Shown here: one piece after another, positions 1 through 11,290 of the stretch
How positions within the stretch are numbered: the stretch's first letter is position 1
Layout: each line of letters begins with the position of its first letter
Source: Cristatella mucedo
Taxonomy: Eukaryota; Bryozoa; Phylactolaemata; Cristatellidae
Assembly: GCA_009760855.2 (NCBI GenBank)
Contig: WPIO01000004.1
Location: 14,231,501-14,272,500 of the forward strand
DNA length: 41,000 nucleotides
Reading direction: 5' to 3'
Program-made: the position numbers and the translations under genes
The notes under the pieces: generated by a model
What the model was told of the DNA's origin: nothing
What the model saw: only the letters and a program-made list of their open reading frames with translations
Databases searched by the model: none

Positions 1-359
1 ATAGCCAATCAGTGAACAGTATGCTCTGAGTGGTTTGGTTTCGCCACACCCGATTTTTTGGAAAAAAGTGCTTGCCTACACACAAAGAGTGGTCTAGCGG
101 CTGCACCTGGCGTTGAAGGATTTGGGGGGGGGGGGGTTGCTCGAATACACAGGCCTACAGTCCATACGTACTGTATTTTTAATTTTAATTGTAATACATG
201 GGTGTATAATTGACTCAGACAACCGAGGGCTGTCTCATGTTTACTATCTCGATCAACTTTTTAATGAATATATTTGAAAAACCGCGATCGAGTGAAGCCA
301 CAAAAGTCGAAGCGCAAAGTGGCAAAGGACGACTGTATATACACATTATAACATACATC

Positions 360-408
<49 letters not shown>

Positions 409-1145
409 CTGTATGTGTGTTTCCATGCATACTTGTGTAATGTAACTACCCCTATATACATAGTACCATTACTTTATTTTTATTTAGAAGCTATAACTCA
501 CCTTTTCCTCATATCCTTTAATCCAACCAAATGAATTGTCTTTTGTGTGCTTGTACGTTCAGAAATTGTGCCTGCTGTGGTTAGAGTGTAGAGTTATACA
601 TGTTTGTATAGTGCCCCAGTGAGCTTGTCTTTTCTCTTGTGTGCATTGAGTGCTTACGTGTGCACGATTCAATTCATAATATTAACTAGGGGCCCTTGTA
701 ACTAGTGACCGTGAGTGTCATATAGTGTGGTCTTGCACGCTTGACTAAGCACGATACCTTGCTTGCCAATAACTCTTGGTTATTGCTTCTCTTGCAGCGA
801 GCTGTATAGCCCCCAGATAGGGATTCGGATTTATTAATGTGCTGTACGAAAGGCTTAATAATATCATTATTGATTTTGCCTGATATTGCATGTATATTTT
901 CAAGCAACCGTTTTCTAAAGCACTGCAAGGTATACTAATGAACGAAGCATAATACATATGTGTACTGTAATGTGGCATGCAGAGACACCTGCTGTCAAGA
1001 TGTTTCGAGGTCTTAACACTGGCAGGCTAGAACTTACACCAGTAAGTTTAATGCTATCGAAACGAATGTCTGCTTGTAAGAGACTGTCACGATTGTATCC
1101 TTGAAAATGTGTAACTGGAAAACATAATTCATTTGTATGGTGCCC
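1..1145. other. No gene seen
   Basis: A G-run at 124-136, the GT microsatellite and otherwise AT-moderate DNA. Minus frames at 686-978 are short and have no motif. Confidence 0.5.
366..402. repeat. (GT)n microsatellite
   Basis: A pure GT run of about 18 units, followed by a few imperfect TGTATG steps. Confidence 0.95.
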
Positions 1146-1252
1146 TAGGAGAGCTCAGTCTCTATCCAGGCACTTTGAATGTGTCTCAGGGCTCGAGCCC
1201 ACGACCTTCATCGTTAAAGGCAAGCGCCTTACCCTCAGGCCAAACCAGAGTA
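1146..1252 (-). mobile_element. SINE, tRNA-derived part
   Basis: On the minus strand there is an A-box-like TGGCCTGAGGG (1242-1232), then AAGGCGCTTGCCTTTAACG and a B-box-like GTGGGCTCGAGCCC (1202-1189), spaced as in a Pol III tRNA promoter. This is followed by CCTGGATAGAGA near 1165, a motif shared with the copy at 15.4 kb. Confidence 0.6.
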
Positions 1253-1389
1253 GCAAAATGACTTGCCGGCATGCGTGTTAATAGCTGGAGAAATGCATGC
1301 TGCACTGGATAGGAGCCTCTGATTTGTCGGCGACGAGCTTCGTTCAGCAGTGCGCTGCTGCTGCTGCCGGAGGCCTGCAGCCGCACGTC

Positions 1390-1419
1390 TGCTCTCTTTT
1401 GTGTAGTAGCTGCTGCTGC

Positions 1420-1458
<39 letters not shown>

Positions 1459-1459
1459 A
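1390..1459. repeat. (CTG)n trinucleotide repeat
   Basis: Nearly pure CTG/GCT repeat with one TTC interruption; the purest stretch is about 1425-1457. Read on the minus strand it gives polyalanine, which is not evidence of a gene. Confidence 0.9.
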
Positions 1460-1728
1460 GGGAGTGAGAGAGCCGTGCTCGTGCTCTCCATAAGGCAGCC
1501 TGACGATCTGCTTGCTCTCCGCGAGACCCTATTTACACATGCAGAGCATTAAGCTAGCGTCATCCGAGAGGAATCGCAGAGATTGATCACCAGACAATGA
1601 AGGCGTTTTGTGCACAAACCTCTGGCTGGCATTGGGGGGGGGGGGAGAGACGCACTGCACTCTCACACGGCCTCGAGCTTCTGTCGTGAGACCTTTCCGT
1701 GGACCTTAGCATGGGACAGGGCGCAGGC

Positions 1729-1833
<105 letters not shown>

Positions 1834-2490
1834 GCCTCGAGTGATGAAGAGCTAGAATGCACGCGAGAGTTGCTGAACTACCAGTCGAGGTTATAAGATG
1901 CTTTAAGGTGTCACGGTAGTAGAATCAAAGCAAGGGGAGCTTTGACTTATCTCATTTTAACTGATGAAAATTTGGAAGACGTAGTTAAATGCCTGCTTGA
2001 TCTCTCGGCAGCTGGCATCAACAATTTTGGAAAAAGAAGAAGCGTTTCTCTAGTGGAGCACCGTCTGCAGAAGGGTGCTTATTTGATCGTGCCGAACACT
2101 GCACGTACTGCCGGCGAATCGTCAGCGAATGTTACACAGATTGTCCTTTGTCTGCCGTCCATAAACAGGCACTGGATCGTCATTAAACGACTGCGTGTCC
2201 CAGCTTTTAACTGGCACATAATACGACGGATACCATCGCTAGACAGCTATGCAAGTACAAGCACCAAAATAGCCAACCCGTGGTTTATCACGTTTTCTTT
2301 TCATCTCCCAGGAGTGCATCTTTAACTTTATTCGGCCAGCTAGAAGCGCATCCTTGCTGCAGAGACACATTCGTTGGTCGAATCACCCTCTCGAACCCTG
2401 CCTCACCCTCGTACGACATTTGGCGCTACGAGCCAGCTAGCTAGCCGCTGCCACTGCACTGGCACCTACTTGCCACTCTCTTCCATGTAG

Positions 2491-2785
2491 GGAGCTGGCA
2501 AGGGCAGTGGAGCTGAATGGCGTGAGCGCCACCGAGGACATGGCCATGGTGGCACAGATCAAGGAGGAAGTGCGGCGCCTGTGCAATCGCGATGACGTCT
2601 ACCGGAGCATACTGAAATTGGAGCGAGCCGAGGACAAGAGGCACAACGCCGAGCGCATGCACTTTGCACCTTCGCCTCTTCCGGCGGCTTCCGACGGTTC
2701 AGGGCTGGACAGCGGTGCCGACGTGACCGATGACGACAGGGCTTTTGCTGCTGCTGCTTCAGCAGCGCAGCGACAGCAGCAGCAG
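2491..2785 (+). CDS. Internal exon A of an unrecognised + strand gene
   Basis: A pyrimidine-rich acceptor (ACTCTCTTCCATGTAG) precedes 2491, and a donor CAGCAG|GTGAGC follows 2785. The exon has one leading nucleotide and then 98 codons, ending in phase 0. It encodes a charged, helical N-terminal half (QIKEEVRRLCNRDDVYRSI, then KLERAEDKRHNAERMHF), a Ser/Asp-rich linker (SDGSGLDSGADVTDDD) and an Ala/Gln-rich end (QRQQQQ). The charged helix looks like real protein and not translated repeat. I do not recognise the family. It joins in frame to exon B at 9776, which supports both. The upstream exons and the true start codon are not identified. Confidence 0.5.
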
Positions 2786-2861
2786 GTGAGCGGCTGCTGT
2801 TACGCCCCCTCCTCCTCCATCTCCTGGCTGGCTTCACGCCGACACCTTACCATTCCCCCCT

Positions 2862-2884
2862 GACCGACCGACCGACCGACCGAG
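2862..2884. repeat. (GACC)n tetranucleotide repeat
   Basis: About five and a half units, just after exon A. It is followed by a CCTT/CCCT-rich stretch at 2937-2965 and a G-run near 2984-2997. Confidence 0.9.
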
Positions 2885-3854
2885 TCGCAGCCAGCCGAAG
2901 TCGCGTGCCACAGATTGCCCGCTGGGCTGCACTTCTCTCCCTTCCTCCTTCCCTCCCTCCCTCCCTACGTAGGACCTCGAACGGGGGGGGGGGGGGGAGG
3001 GGAGGGGCTGCGCCCCTGCTGGATTGCCCGGAGGCAATGCTAAGCTAACCAAGCCATGCATGGTGGGTGAGTGAGATGCTACTGGTACGGTATTCCTGGG
3101 CAGACAGCAGCGCTGCCAGGAATTTAGGCATGACTGGGGATGACCTGAGTGACAACAAATGCATGAAAAACGAGCTTCATATTGATCTCGTCAGTAGGTG
3201 GTGCAATTATGCACCGAACAGGTGAATTAATGTGCTCTTCAGACGTAAGTCAAATAGCTCATCCGACCGTCCTGTTGAACTCGTGCTGCTTCTTGGAAGT
3301 ACCTGTATGCTACCATGCAGATAAGAAAAATGACATCTACTCGGTATAAGGTCATCAGTTTAGCTACTCGGAGCTATTCACTGAAGAAAGCAGCCAGGCT
3401 TATGAAAGTGCCGGAAGAAATGCCATTACTTGAGGTCCACAAAGTCGCTTTGGGATGTCGAGATTGCAAATGTTGTTCGGCCAATTATATACACGTGCTG
3501 AAAACCAAATATCAACTATGCAGATGCTTAATCATTCTCTATCTAACAGCTCAGCTTCGAGGTGGCCCTTAGGCTACTATGCAAATCCATTACTTCTCAC
3601 TTATCGGTGGTCACAATTCCTCATCGCTGTAGAGGGGTCGAGTGGCAGCTGAAGAGGTCTGTTGAATGTCGGAAAGACGCGGCAGAAATGCAGCCGTGGC
3701 TCCTGTAGCTCTAGAACCAGTCGGCAGCAAACCACAGGAAAATATAGGCTGATCTACTGAATGCTATTACGTATCCGAAATAACAGCTATAACCTGCATG
3801 CAGACACAAGCATTTGTTTTTAACCCAGCCAGGCAGAGCTTAGACTGATGCCAA

Positions 3855-4268
3855 ATGGGAAGCTATCGTGAACAAAGCTCTTTACCTGACGCACCAAGTT
3901 ATCGTACAAGACGGATTTCAGTTATTCAGCGCAGTGAACTAGATGAACTCTCACTTCTTTGCAGTAGAAAACATGCTTCTGTGTCAATCAGCTCCGAATC
4001 TGAGATTCCGCGCAGCAAACCCGATTGGCGGGCCTTCGAGACCACGCTGCTTCAGGACTGGCAGCATGCCGAAGAAGCGCCCTGCCGATCCGACCATGCT
4101 GTATTGATGTCGATCTGTGTGCAGACACCTCTGCCAGAAATGTCCTCCAAACCCCTGCCCTGCTTATCTCGACATTCTCCTGCTTTGTCGTCGGTGCATG
4201 CACACGACTCAGTTCCCATGTATGCAAGCCGACAGCTTGCACCGTACGAAGCTGAGCCTGGCAAGTGA
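3855..4268 (+). CDS. Open frame of 137 codons, possible exon, function unknown
   Basis: It starts with ATG, with an in-frame stop just upstream, and ends with TGA. The peptide is Ser/Pro-rich but of mixed, non-repetitive composition (for example RSELDELSLLCSRKHASVSI). A good acceptor (TTTCAGTTATTCAG) ends at 3929 in phase 0, so part of it could be an exon between exons A and B, but no clear phase-0 donor follows. A minus-strand ATG open frame of 202 codons (4596 down to 3988) overlaps it. I cannot tell which strand, if any, is coded. Confidence 0.2.
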   Translation: MGSYREQSSLPDAPSYRTRRISVIQRSELDELSLLCSRKHASVSISSESEIPRSKPDWRAFETTLLQDWQHAEEAPCRSDHAVLMSICVQTPLPEMSSKPLPCLSRHSPALSSVHAHDSVPMYASRQLAPYEAEPGK

Positions 4269-4596
4269 CAGTGGTGCCGGCGACGGTGATGACTGATGAT
4301 AACGCCAACTGTCTGCGCCGGGTGTCAGCAGCCATGCCGTGGAACCCGAAACCGCATGTGAAGGAAATCTGCTCCCGGGCTTGTCTTTCTGGGTGTGGGG
4401 AGCAGCACGTGCCAGCCCCCACTGCCTCCGCATTGCCACACCTAAGCCAGCCTAGTAGAAGCATACTAGCCATTGGCCAAGCTGATGGTATACATTTATT
4501 GTGTGCAATTTCTGTCGAAACGGGTGAGCTGCTATTACTCTTGCCTTTGGTTACCGATGTTGCCGATTCAACTTCCGAGTGCTGCAAGGCATGCAT
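3988..4596 (-). CDS. Minus-strand open frame of 202 codons, function unknown
   Basis: An ATG-started frame covers sequence-complex DNA and overlaps the + strand frame 3855-4268. The product is Ala/Ser/Thr-rich with scattered Cys and no recognisable motif. By a rough estimate (about 5% stop codons), one such frame in 41 kb is only mildly unexpected. No splice signals or polyadenylation signal clearly support it. Confidence 0.15.
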   Translation of the reverse strand: MHALQHSEVESATSVTKGKSNSSSPVSTEIAHNKCIPSAWPMASMLLLGWLRCGNAEAVGAGTCCSPHPERQAREQISFTCGFGFHGMAADTRRRQLALSSVITVAGTTVTCQAQLRTVQAVGLHTWELSRVHAPTTKQENVEISRAGVWRTFLAEVSAHRSTSIQHGRIGRALLRHAASPEAAWSRRPANRVCCAESQIRS

Positions 4597-4874
4597 CTCA
4601 ATTTGTCTCTGGAGCTAGTTACCCCTCTTCGATGCGATTCGCAGGGCAAACTCGCATGATGGTTGGATCCGCATGTTTTGCCATATTGCAAGCGCATTTT
4701 TCCGGAAGTGACTAGTAACCACAGCCGTACAGTGGGCAGGTGCAAATGAAAAGAAAATCTGGTCACCTGACCGAGGCAGCCAGCATTTTACTTGCACTCG
4801 TACTGCTGCTGCACTCGTTGGCCTGATTTGCCTGCCTGCCTTCTTGTTTATGTCGATCCTTTTTCATTATCATC

Positions 4875-4986
<112 letters not shown>

Positions 4987-5648
4987 AAGAGGTTCTTAGC
5001 TCCTTCAATCGGTCTGTTCTGAAAATGTCTCCTCTTGTCTGCCTGCCTGTTTTTGTGTCGCATGGTCTGATCTCGTAGCCTCTGGAGCTGTTTGGCAGCC
5101 AGCTGTGTCAACCTCGCTAGGATTGTCGGCACTGGCCGTTAGGCTGCTGGCATTCGGGCAGGGCCCTTGAGGAGTGGTGAAGGAGGCAAGGGCAAATATT
5201 TGTGTTGGTCCCACATCAGAAACCCATTGAGTCGGTTAGGGACATCAAGCTCACCGCCTGGCGGCCAGCCTCTGACCGCTGCCACTGGTCCGCTTGCCGC
5301 CCCCACGCGGCAACCACTCCGGCTCAGCAGGAGTGGCCCGGCTGCCCTGCGTGGCGCCGGCCGGCTGCCTCGGGGAGGCCTTTGAGGAGGTTGCCGCCGG
5401 TGGCGCCTGGCCGGCGCAGCTGCTGGCCTCCTGGTCAGCTCGTTCTGTGACTGCTAATGGCAAGCACGTGTACCTGCCGTGACTGATCTCGGACCGGACG
5501 GTGTACTGGAGTGCTCACGGCCGTTGCCTTGCTTGAGCACACGCTAGCCTGCTGTATAGCTGAGTGCCTCGGCTGATCAGCAGCCAACTGCCGCGGGTCT
5601 CGCTTGCCTTGTCTGAGTGTCGGCTTGGCATTCTTCTGCCCACTCTTT

Positions 5649-5650
<2 letters not shown>

Positions 5651-5695
<45 letters not shown>

Positions 5696-5710
5696 TTCTC
5701 TTTCGCTTTC
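5651..5710. repeat. (CT)n microsatellite, imperfect
   Basis: A short CT run followed by a pyrimidine-rich stretch to about 5815. Confidence 0.9.
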
Positions 5711-5867
5711 TCTTTCTGTCTCTCAGTTCTACTATCTCTGTCTGCATATCTGTCTATTGATCGATCTAACCGTCTTTTTTCTCTCCCCTTTTTCTCTTCT
5801 TCTCTCTCCCCCATCGCCCAACATGATTCCGAGGAAGCAGGTGCCAAAAACTCAGCCTGGATGACCC

Positions 5868-5968
5868 CCTGATTTAAGAGCCTCATTATATATAGCAGCA
5901 GAAGAGCCTTCATTGTTATCACCACCGGTTGCAGTGGTCAACAAAGGATCGACCGCTGCAGAAGTCGA
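5868..5968 (+). mobile_element. SINE, non-tRNA part
   Basis: Shares with the copies at 25.97, 28.43, 30.24 and 30.70 kb the block GCAGAAGAGCCTTCATTG, then TTATCACCACCGGTTGCAGT and GGATCGACCGCTGCAG. It is truncated before the tRNA-like part. Confidence 0.6.
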
Positions 5969-6760
5969 ACGTGAAGAACGAGCACCTTACTCCTGTGCCA
6001 AGACCCAGACTCTCTGTTGCTGTGCCCTGTTGCTCCGTTGCCGGTGGCTGGCTATCGGGGACGTGCTTCGACGATGAGCTCCAGAGGCTTGGAGGCTTGG
6101 GGCGATGGGAGGTTACTATTTTTTAGTTGAAGCTAGGAAGGCTCCTGGTGCTGTACTCTTTAGCTGCACTCATTTTGAACGAGTTTATTAAAATATAGAC
6201 AGATATATACATTAACCGGCGGAGCCCTGCCCTTCCGGGGTTTCAAGTTCTACGTGCGACTCCTGGTTCATGAACAAGGACCACACGGCTTCCGAGCTGG
6301 TGATGTCGAGATGCAGAGCCTGCAGCGATGCCGCGAGTTCCCAACGGAGAATGGTTCAGCACGGAAAAGCCAGGCAGACTTTTTTGAGTCTTTTTTTAAT
6401 GGGCTGTCATCTTTTGTAGGGAGTCATCGCATTTTGAGATGAGTGCTTGCATTTTGCAGGGGGGGGGGGAATAATGAGGTTTAGCTCTTTTATGTGGTCT
6501 TAAGAGCCCTGCCCCGAACCTCAATGCTCGGTAAACAATTTCAAGGCTCTCTAAATTGAAGTAACGATTTCTTTTAAAAAGGTCCAAAATCATCTGCAGA
6601 GTGACACAACGTCGGTGCGTTGCTTTGGGCTCCACAGAAGTAAGGCATATACCTTTTTTGGAAGAGGCCAAAGAGCCTAGATGGGCAGCTCACCTTCGGC
6701 TTGATGCTTTACTTTGTTCCTCCAGGGGGGGAATCAATTTTCTTTTGAAGTGTAACTACC

Positions 6761-6870
<110 letters not shown>

Positions 6871-7354
6871 CTGCTAGGCAGCAACGGTTCTTGTCAAGGC
6901 GTAAGCCTCCACAAATGGATGTTACTCATTTCATTCTTTAGATCAGTCTGGGGTCTGTCTGATGATGCTCCCGGGGCCCGAATATGCTTCCGGGGATCTG
7001 AAGATGCTGAGCATCTCTGCAGCGCTCCAGTTCTGAGCAGGTCACGTGAAAGAGGAAGGCTGAAGTCATTCTGGTGATCTCCGACCGCGTAATTAAATAT
7101 TACCATTGAAAACGTCTTTGTGTCTTGTGAAACAGTCGGACCAGCGCATGCTAACCGTAGGTGTGGCCCACGGATATTTTTTCTAACTTGGAGCGTGTTT
7201 TCTTTAGCCTGGCACGATGGTGGGTCCAGGTGAGCAATGTCTTTTTAACATGATTATAAGTTCGGTGCCCATCGTAACAGTTTTCTTTTGACAACCATTT
7301 TTTCCCACTAAAATTAATGGGAATTCTCTGGGCATTACTAGTCAATAACTATAA

Positions 7355-7356
<2 letters not shown>

Positions 7357-7389
<33 letters not shown>

Positions 7390-7450
7390 CACATATAGAT
7401 ACATATTATGTTTATATATGTATATATTTAGATATATATTTATTACCCAC
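7357..7450. repeat. (TA)n microsatellite and AT-rich flank
   Basis: A TA run to 7388, then degenerate ATATAGATACAT-type sequence. Confidence 0.9.
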
Positions 7451-7834
7451 AGTATTTTTAAAATAAGGAAACTGCCTCTATGAGACCTCAGGCATTGAAC
7501 TGCTCAGGTATTGCAAGTAAACTGAGCAAATTGGGATGCAAGCATGTCAGCTCTGGGCATGCTAAAGACTGGCTGATTCAACAGCCTCATTTGTATAATG
7601 TGGCAGAGGAGCCACAGTGGCTATCACTCCCGTTTGCAGCGGGAAGCTATCACGATAGATAAAAAGGACGTCAGCGGCAGGTGGAGCTAGGATTTTCAGG
7701 TAGGGGTAAGCCATGCCGACTATTATAAAGCCTGTGGTAATGGTGAGTCTCTTGTTCTACACGTGAGTGGCAAATGTGAATAGATTGAAAGTAAGTTAAC
7801 TCATCAGTCGTAACCATTGAGGCCATTTCTATCT

Positions 7835-8334
7835 CAACATAATAATAAAAATAACGCATTTTATTAGAACCCTCAGAGAACTACATCTCGTTCTAGAGAC
7901 TTTACAAATGTTTTGAAAGAAGCATGCCCATATAGTTAGTGACAGCATGCACAGCCTCAGCACATAAAAGCTCACAATGGTAAATTCACAAGGATCCAGC
8001 AAATTCCTCAAGGAACAGGTGTGTTTTTAGTATCTGTTTAAGTGTCGTTAAGTCAGGGGATGTCGTAGCATCGGTAGGGAGTGAGCTCCAAGCTTTGGGA
8101 ACATAAGAACAATAAGGTACGACATTTAATGAATTTGAGGTTGATCCGAGACACAGCTAAACGATTTGAGTCAGAAGAGTTGGTGGCACGATGGCTGGCA
8201 TTGTTGGGAAGGAGCTCGGATAGGTAGGCTGGAGCCAGAAAGTGAAGGGCCGGCATATCCTGTTGCCTCAGGACAGAATCAGTGTGTCCTGTAATAAAGT
8301 GACCTCTAGATGACCACATCAGCTCCTCGGTCAA
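7835..8334 (-). mobile_element. LINE fragment, C-terminal reverse-transcriptase end (CR1/L2-like)
   Basis: The minus-strand frame 8334-8053 gives the typical end of a LINE polyprotein (LHFLAPAYLSELLPNN, then NRLAVSRINLKFI). It is followed by decayed sequence to a 3' tail (CTCTGAGGG, then an ATTATT-type repeat near 7840). The same tail occurs in the copies at 15.4 and 31.9 kb. The fragment is 5' truncated and interrupted. Confidence 0.7.
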
Positions 8335-8640
8335 GTCTGCCTACTTTCAGCTACATCACGCACGAAAATCCGAGCCAGCTTAGACAGAGGTACCGCATTC
8401 GGTTCGTGCATTTGAGGCAGTCCTTTTCGGCTCCTGCTTCTTGCCACTCGCAGGTCGGCCATGGCCTGTGCAATAAGGCTTTTAGAGTTGCTGCAAAAGA
8501 GGGCCCGGCTTCCCTATCGTGGACATCACAGTTGACACATCATGCTACTGTATTTCTCACCGACGATCGACTGGTTGCCTATCGAGCAGTGTATCGACTT
8601 GAGGGTTTTATCACTGTTTGTGCAGTGTGTCGCATACAAA
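8310..8640 (+). mobile_element. LINE fragment, + strand, facing away from its neighbour
   Basis: Forward frames with shifts give SAYFQLHHARKSEP, then LLQKRARLPYRGHH, then IDWLPIEQCIDLRVLSL. These are the connection and C-terminal blocks of the same LINE family. It abuts the minus-strand fragment that ends at 8334. It is a non-functional relic. Confidence 0.7.
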
Positions 8641-9775
8641 ACCGCTGGTGACCAGACTCTGCCATCATGACTACAAGATCGGAAAGCATCACGACTATTT
8701 TCAGTGCCGAGGCCGAATATGTTTCCCTGTGAAAGCTGCTAAGCTGCTGTCTGTAGAGGACTGGCGTGGGTGCGGTTAAAATACACCCAACCGCAGCTGG
8801 GCTGTGAAAAAGGCAGCTTGCATAGTGGGCCTGTGAGTGGCGGTTTACACTGGCCTGCGTCAAGCAAGGGCCTTACGTGGGAGGAAGCAGTCTTACCGGT
8901 TTCAACTAAAAGAGCCCTCTCCCATGTATTGTGGTATTGCGACCCCTAACCTCGTCTGTGATAGCTATCGATGGTCCAGACCCTTAAGGCCGACCTCTAC
9001 AGCACAACAAGCTGCTAGTAGAGTAACCACAGGAATGCGGCTGCCCGGTCTATTTAGCTTTTTTGTCACCTAAGGTTTGGTCTCTGGCTTCTCTTGAAAC
9101 GTAGTATCTTGCTTGAGCTACTTAGGGTGAATATCGAAACGTGTGAAACGTCTCTATTCTCGAGGACCTAACTCTCGGTAGACATTCTCAGGTTCATCCG
9201 TCTTGTTAATGCACTTGAAACCTTCTGCTGATGGCATTTTTTTGCTTGGCTACCAGCTTAGCATTCTTGTCACTGTAACCGATCAGTTGGCATAATTCTC
9301 GTACTTGCCAGTTCGTGTATTTCGTCAGTGTCGTCGATTTGAGCTCTAATCTATTTTAGACCTTAAGTAGGTCTTAATGTTGAATTAACTTCAGCGATCG
9401 AATTGACTTAACTATTGGGTTCCAATTGATCTTTTTGGCTCCATTCGCACCTCAGTTGCTCCAGGCACCCTAGTTAAAACCAACTGAAGCCTAATGCCCC
9501 CAATCATGGCTAACAGTGAGAGCTGCTCCTTTGCAGACTTCTGTGGAGCTGCTGCCTGCCCCCTCGCTCTCAGCCACTGGATGTAAGTCACATGTCATAC
9601 ATCTTAAGTCCGGCAACGTTCACTCTAAATCACCTTTTGGCTCCTCCTTGAAAAAATGCCTGACTATGGCCTACCTGGGTGCCACCAACGCTATGATAAA
9701 ACGGAATCCAGTACCAATTGTGTTACCAATAGCAAATTGTGTCTTGTTGTATCCTTTTTTCAATCTGCGTTGCAG
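8641..9775. other. Probable intron before exon B
   Basis: Possibly includes further decayed LINE sequence to about 9130. The last 50 bp are the pyrimidine tract and acceptor of exon B. Confidence 0.4.
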
Positions 9776-10044
9776 ATTGCCCGGTCGGAAGTCTATCGGT
9801 CAGAGCTGCTGCCACTCGTCGTTGAAGAGCTGATCCTCAGCCAGACCGAGCAAGCCTCAGAGTCTCGTGGCAATGCAAAGGCAGCCAGCTCCGACGGCCG
9901 TGGTGGCAGTGGGCCGCCTCGTGCACAGAAAGCTGCCGGAGCAGGAATGCATGCAAGGCCTCCAAGCGGAGCCAGCTCTTACCACACGGAAGCCATTGAT
10001 CAAGAGATCGATCAGGTCACGAGCCGCATGGATGCCGTCAGCAG
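9776..10044 (+). CDS. Internal exon B of the same unrecognised gene
   Basis: A strong polypyrimidine tract and acceptor (TTTTTTCAATCTGCGTTGCAG) precede 9776. The frame starts in phase 0, matching the phase-0 end of exon A. The peptide begins IARSEVYRSELLPLVVEELI, passes through a Gly/Ser/Ala-rich low-complexity middle, and ends with a helical, acidic segment (EAIDQEIDQVTSRMDAVS). The end is uncertain. CAG|GTCTGT at 10044 leaves phase 2, and CAG|GTCACG at 10015 leaves phase 0; neither is a consensus donor, but the 10044 choice keeps the whole helical segment. Beyond 10044 the frame runs into a (GT)n microsatellite and is not protein-like. Function unknown; a coiled-coil or scaffold protein is only a guess. 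Confidence 0.5.
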
Positions 10045-10157
10045 GTCTGTGTGGTACCACCAGATTTTCCATCCCTCACACCATCGTGCCAGTTGGTGGC
10101 TTATGCAGCTATGTAGGAGTGAGCGTTGCTTTCCATGGAAATGTTTTAGCTTGCATG

Positions 10158-10158
<1 letters not shown>

Positions 10159-10238
<80 letters not shown>

Positions 10239-10282
10239 ATGAGCGCACTCGTATGTGCTCGTGAGAAATCGTATATGCACGT

Positions 10283-10369
<87 letters not shown>
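10159..10369. repeat. (GT)n and (CT)n microsatellites
   Basis: GT at 10159-10237, a 46-bp unique spacer, then CT at 10284-10369. Both lie about 120 bp after exon B. Confidence 0.97.
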
Positions 10370-10372
<3 letters not shown>

Positions 10373-10739
10373 CCCCTCTCTCTATCTCACCTGCTTGTTG
10401 GCTGCCCTGCATTGTTTAAATGATGCGAGCTGTTGGATTTAGTTGGAATACATGGAGTGGTGTCACTAAATAGCAATAGGTGGTGTGCTGATCAATGTTG
10501 CTTGTACACCAGACAGCTGATTACTACAGTTAGCATTGCCGCTTAGTAATATCGTGTTAGAAAATAATGAGTGACGTCCGAAGCAACAAGCTGCATATCC
10601 CACCTTCTTGCGGCAAGCAAAGGCCAAGTAAGGACCGCTGAAATGCCATGTTGCTTAACCCACTCGGCGGTGGGGGATTGAAATAGTCTCCAAGAAGCGT
10701 AATCACGTTGGCGACACAACCGACTCTCTTGTCAACTGG

Positions 10740-11290
10740 ATCAAAATACCACAGCCAAGCTGGCTCGTGCACTTGTGAAATCCAGACTTATGTAACTCAC
10801 TTCTTGAAGGTCCTCCAGCTTGTGCTCTTGCGGGCTTACAGCTGTGCAGAGCTCTACAGCTAAGCTTGTCTGTCGTGATCGTCGAAGCTGCCATACTCCC
10901 CACCTAGGAGTGTATCGACTTCAAGGTTCTGTCACTCCTTTTATGTCCATTCATTAGCTTTGGCCAACCTACCCATTTCAAATTGTTGCTATCAGACTTC
11001 TCATCGTACCATCCAATCTTCTGACTGGAGTCGTTAAGCTGACCGTGTAACCAGCCTCAAATCATTTAGAGATCGTGGCTCAACTTCTTTTGCTCGAAAA
11101 GCCTAGAATTCACTACTGAAAGACGTCCTGCCATCCCCTGACTTGACTGCATCGTGAAAGACCGACCAATTGAAATACTTTACTTCTAGCACATTTCTTT
11201 TAGAGTGCTATGCAAATGTTTTAGTGTTTTGGCATCGTTGGTGCATGCCCATCATCTGCTGCTGTTCGTACCAAGCAGGCAGCTATGTTG
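10740..11290 (+). mobile_element. LINE fragment, + strand, decayed
   Basis: Successive frames give pieces matching the family order: a truncated form of the RLDYCNSLL block near 10780-10810, ECIDFKVLSL-like residues near 10910-10935, and VTSLKSFRDRGSTSFARKA near 11050-11110. Stops and frameshifts lie between them. It is 5' truncated and non-functional. Confidence 0.6.

Noticed and set aside
1186-1491. Minus frame with polyalanine
   Set aside because: It is the CTG repeat read as Ala, fused to a SINE; not a gene.
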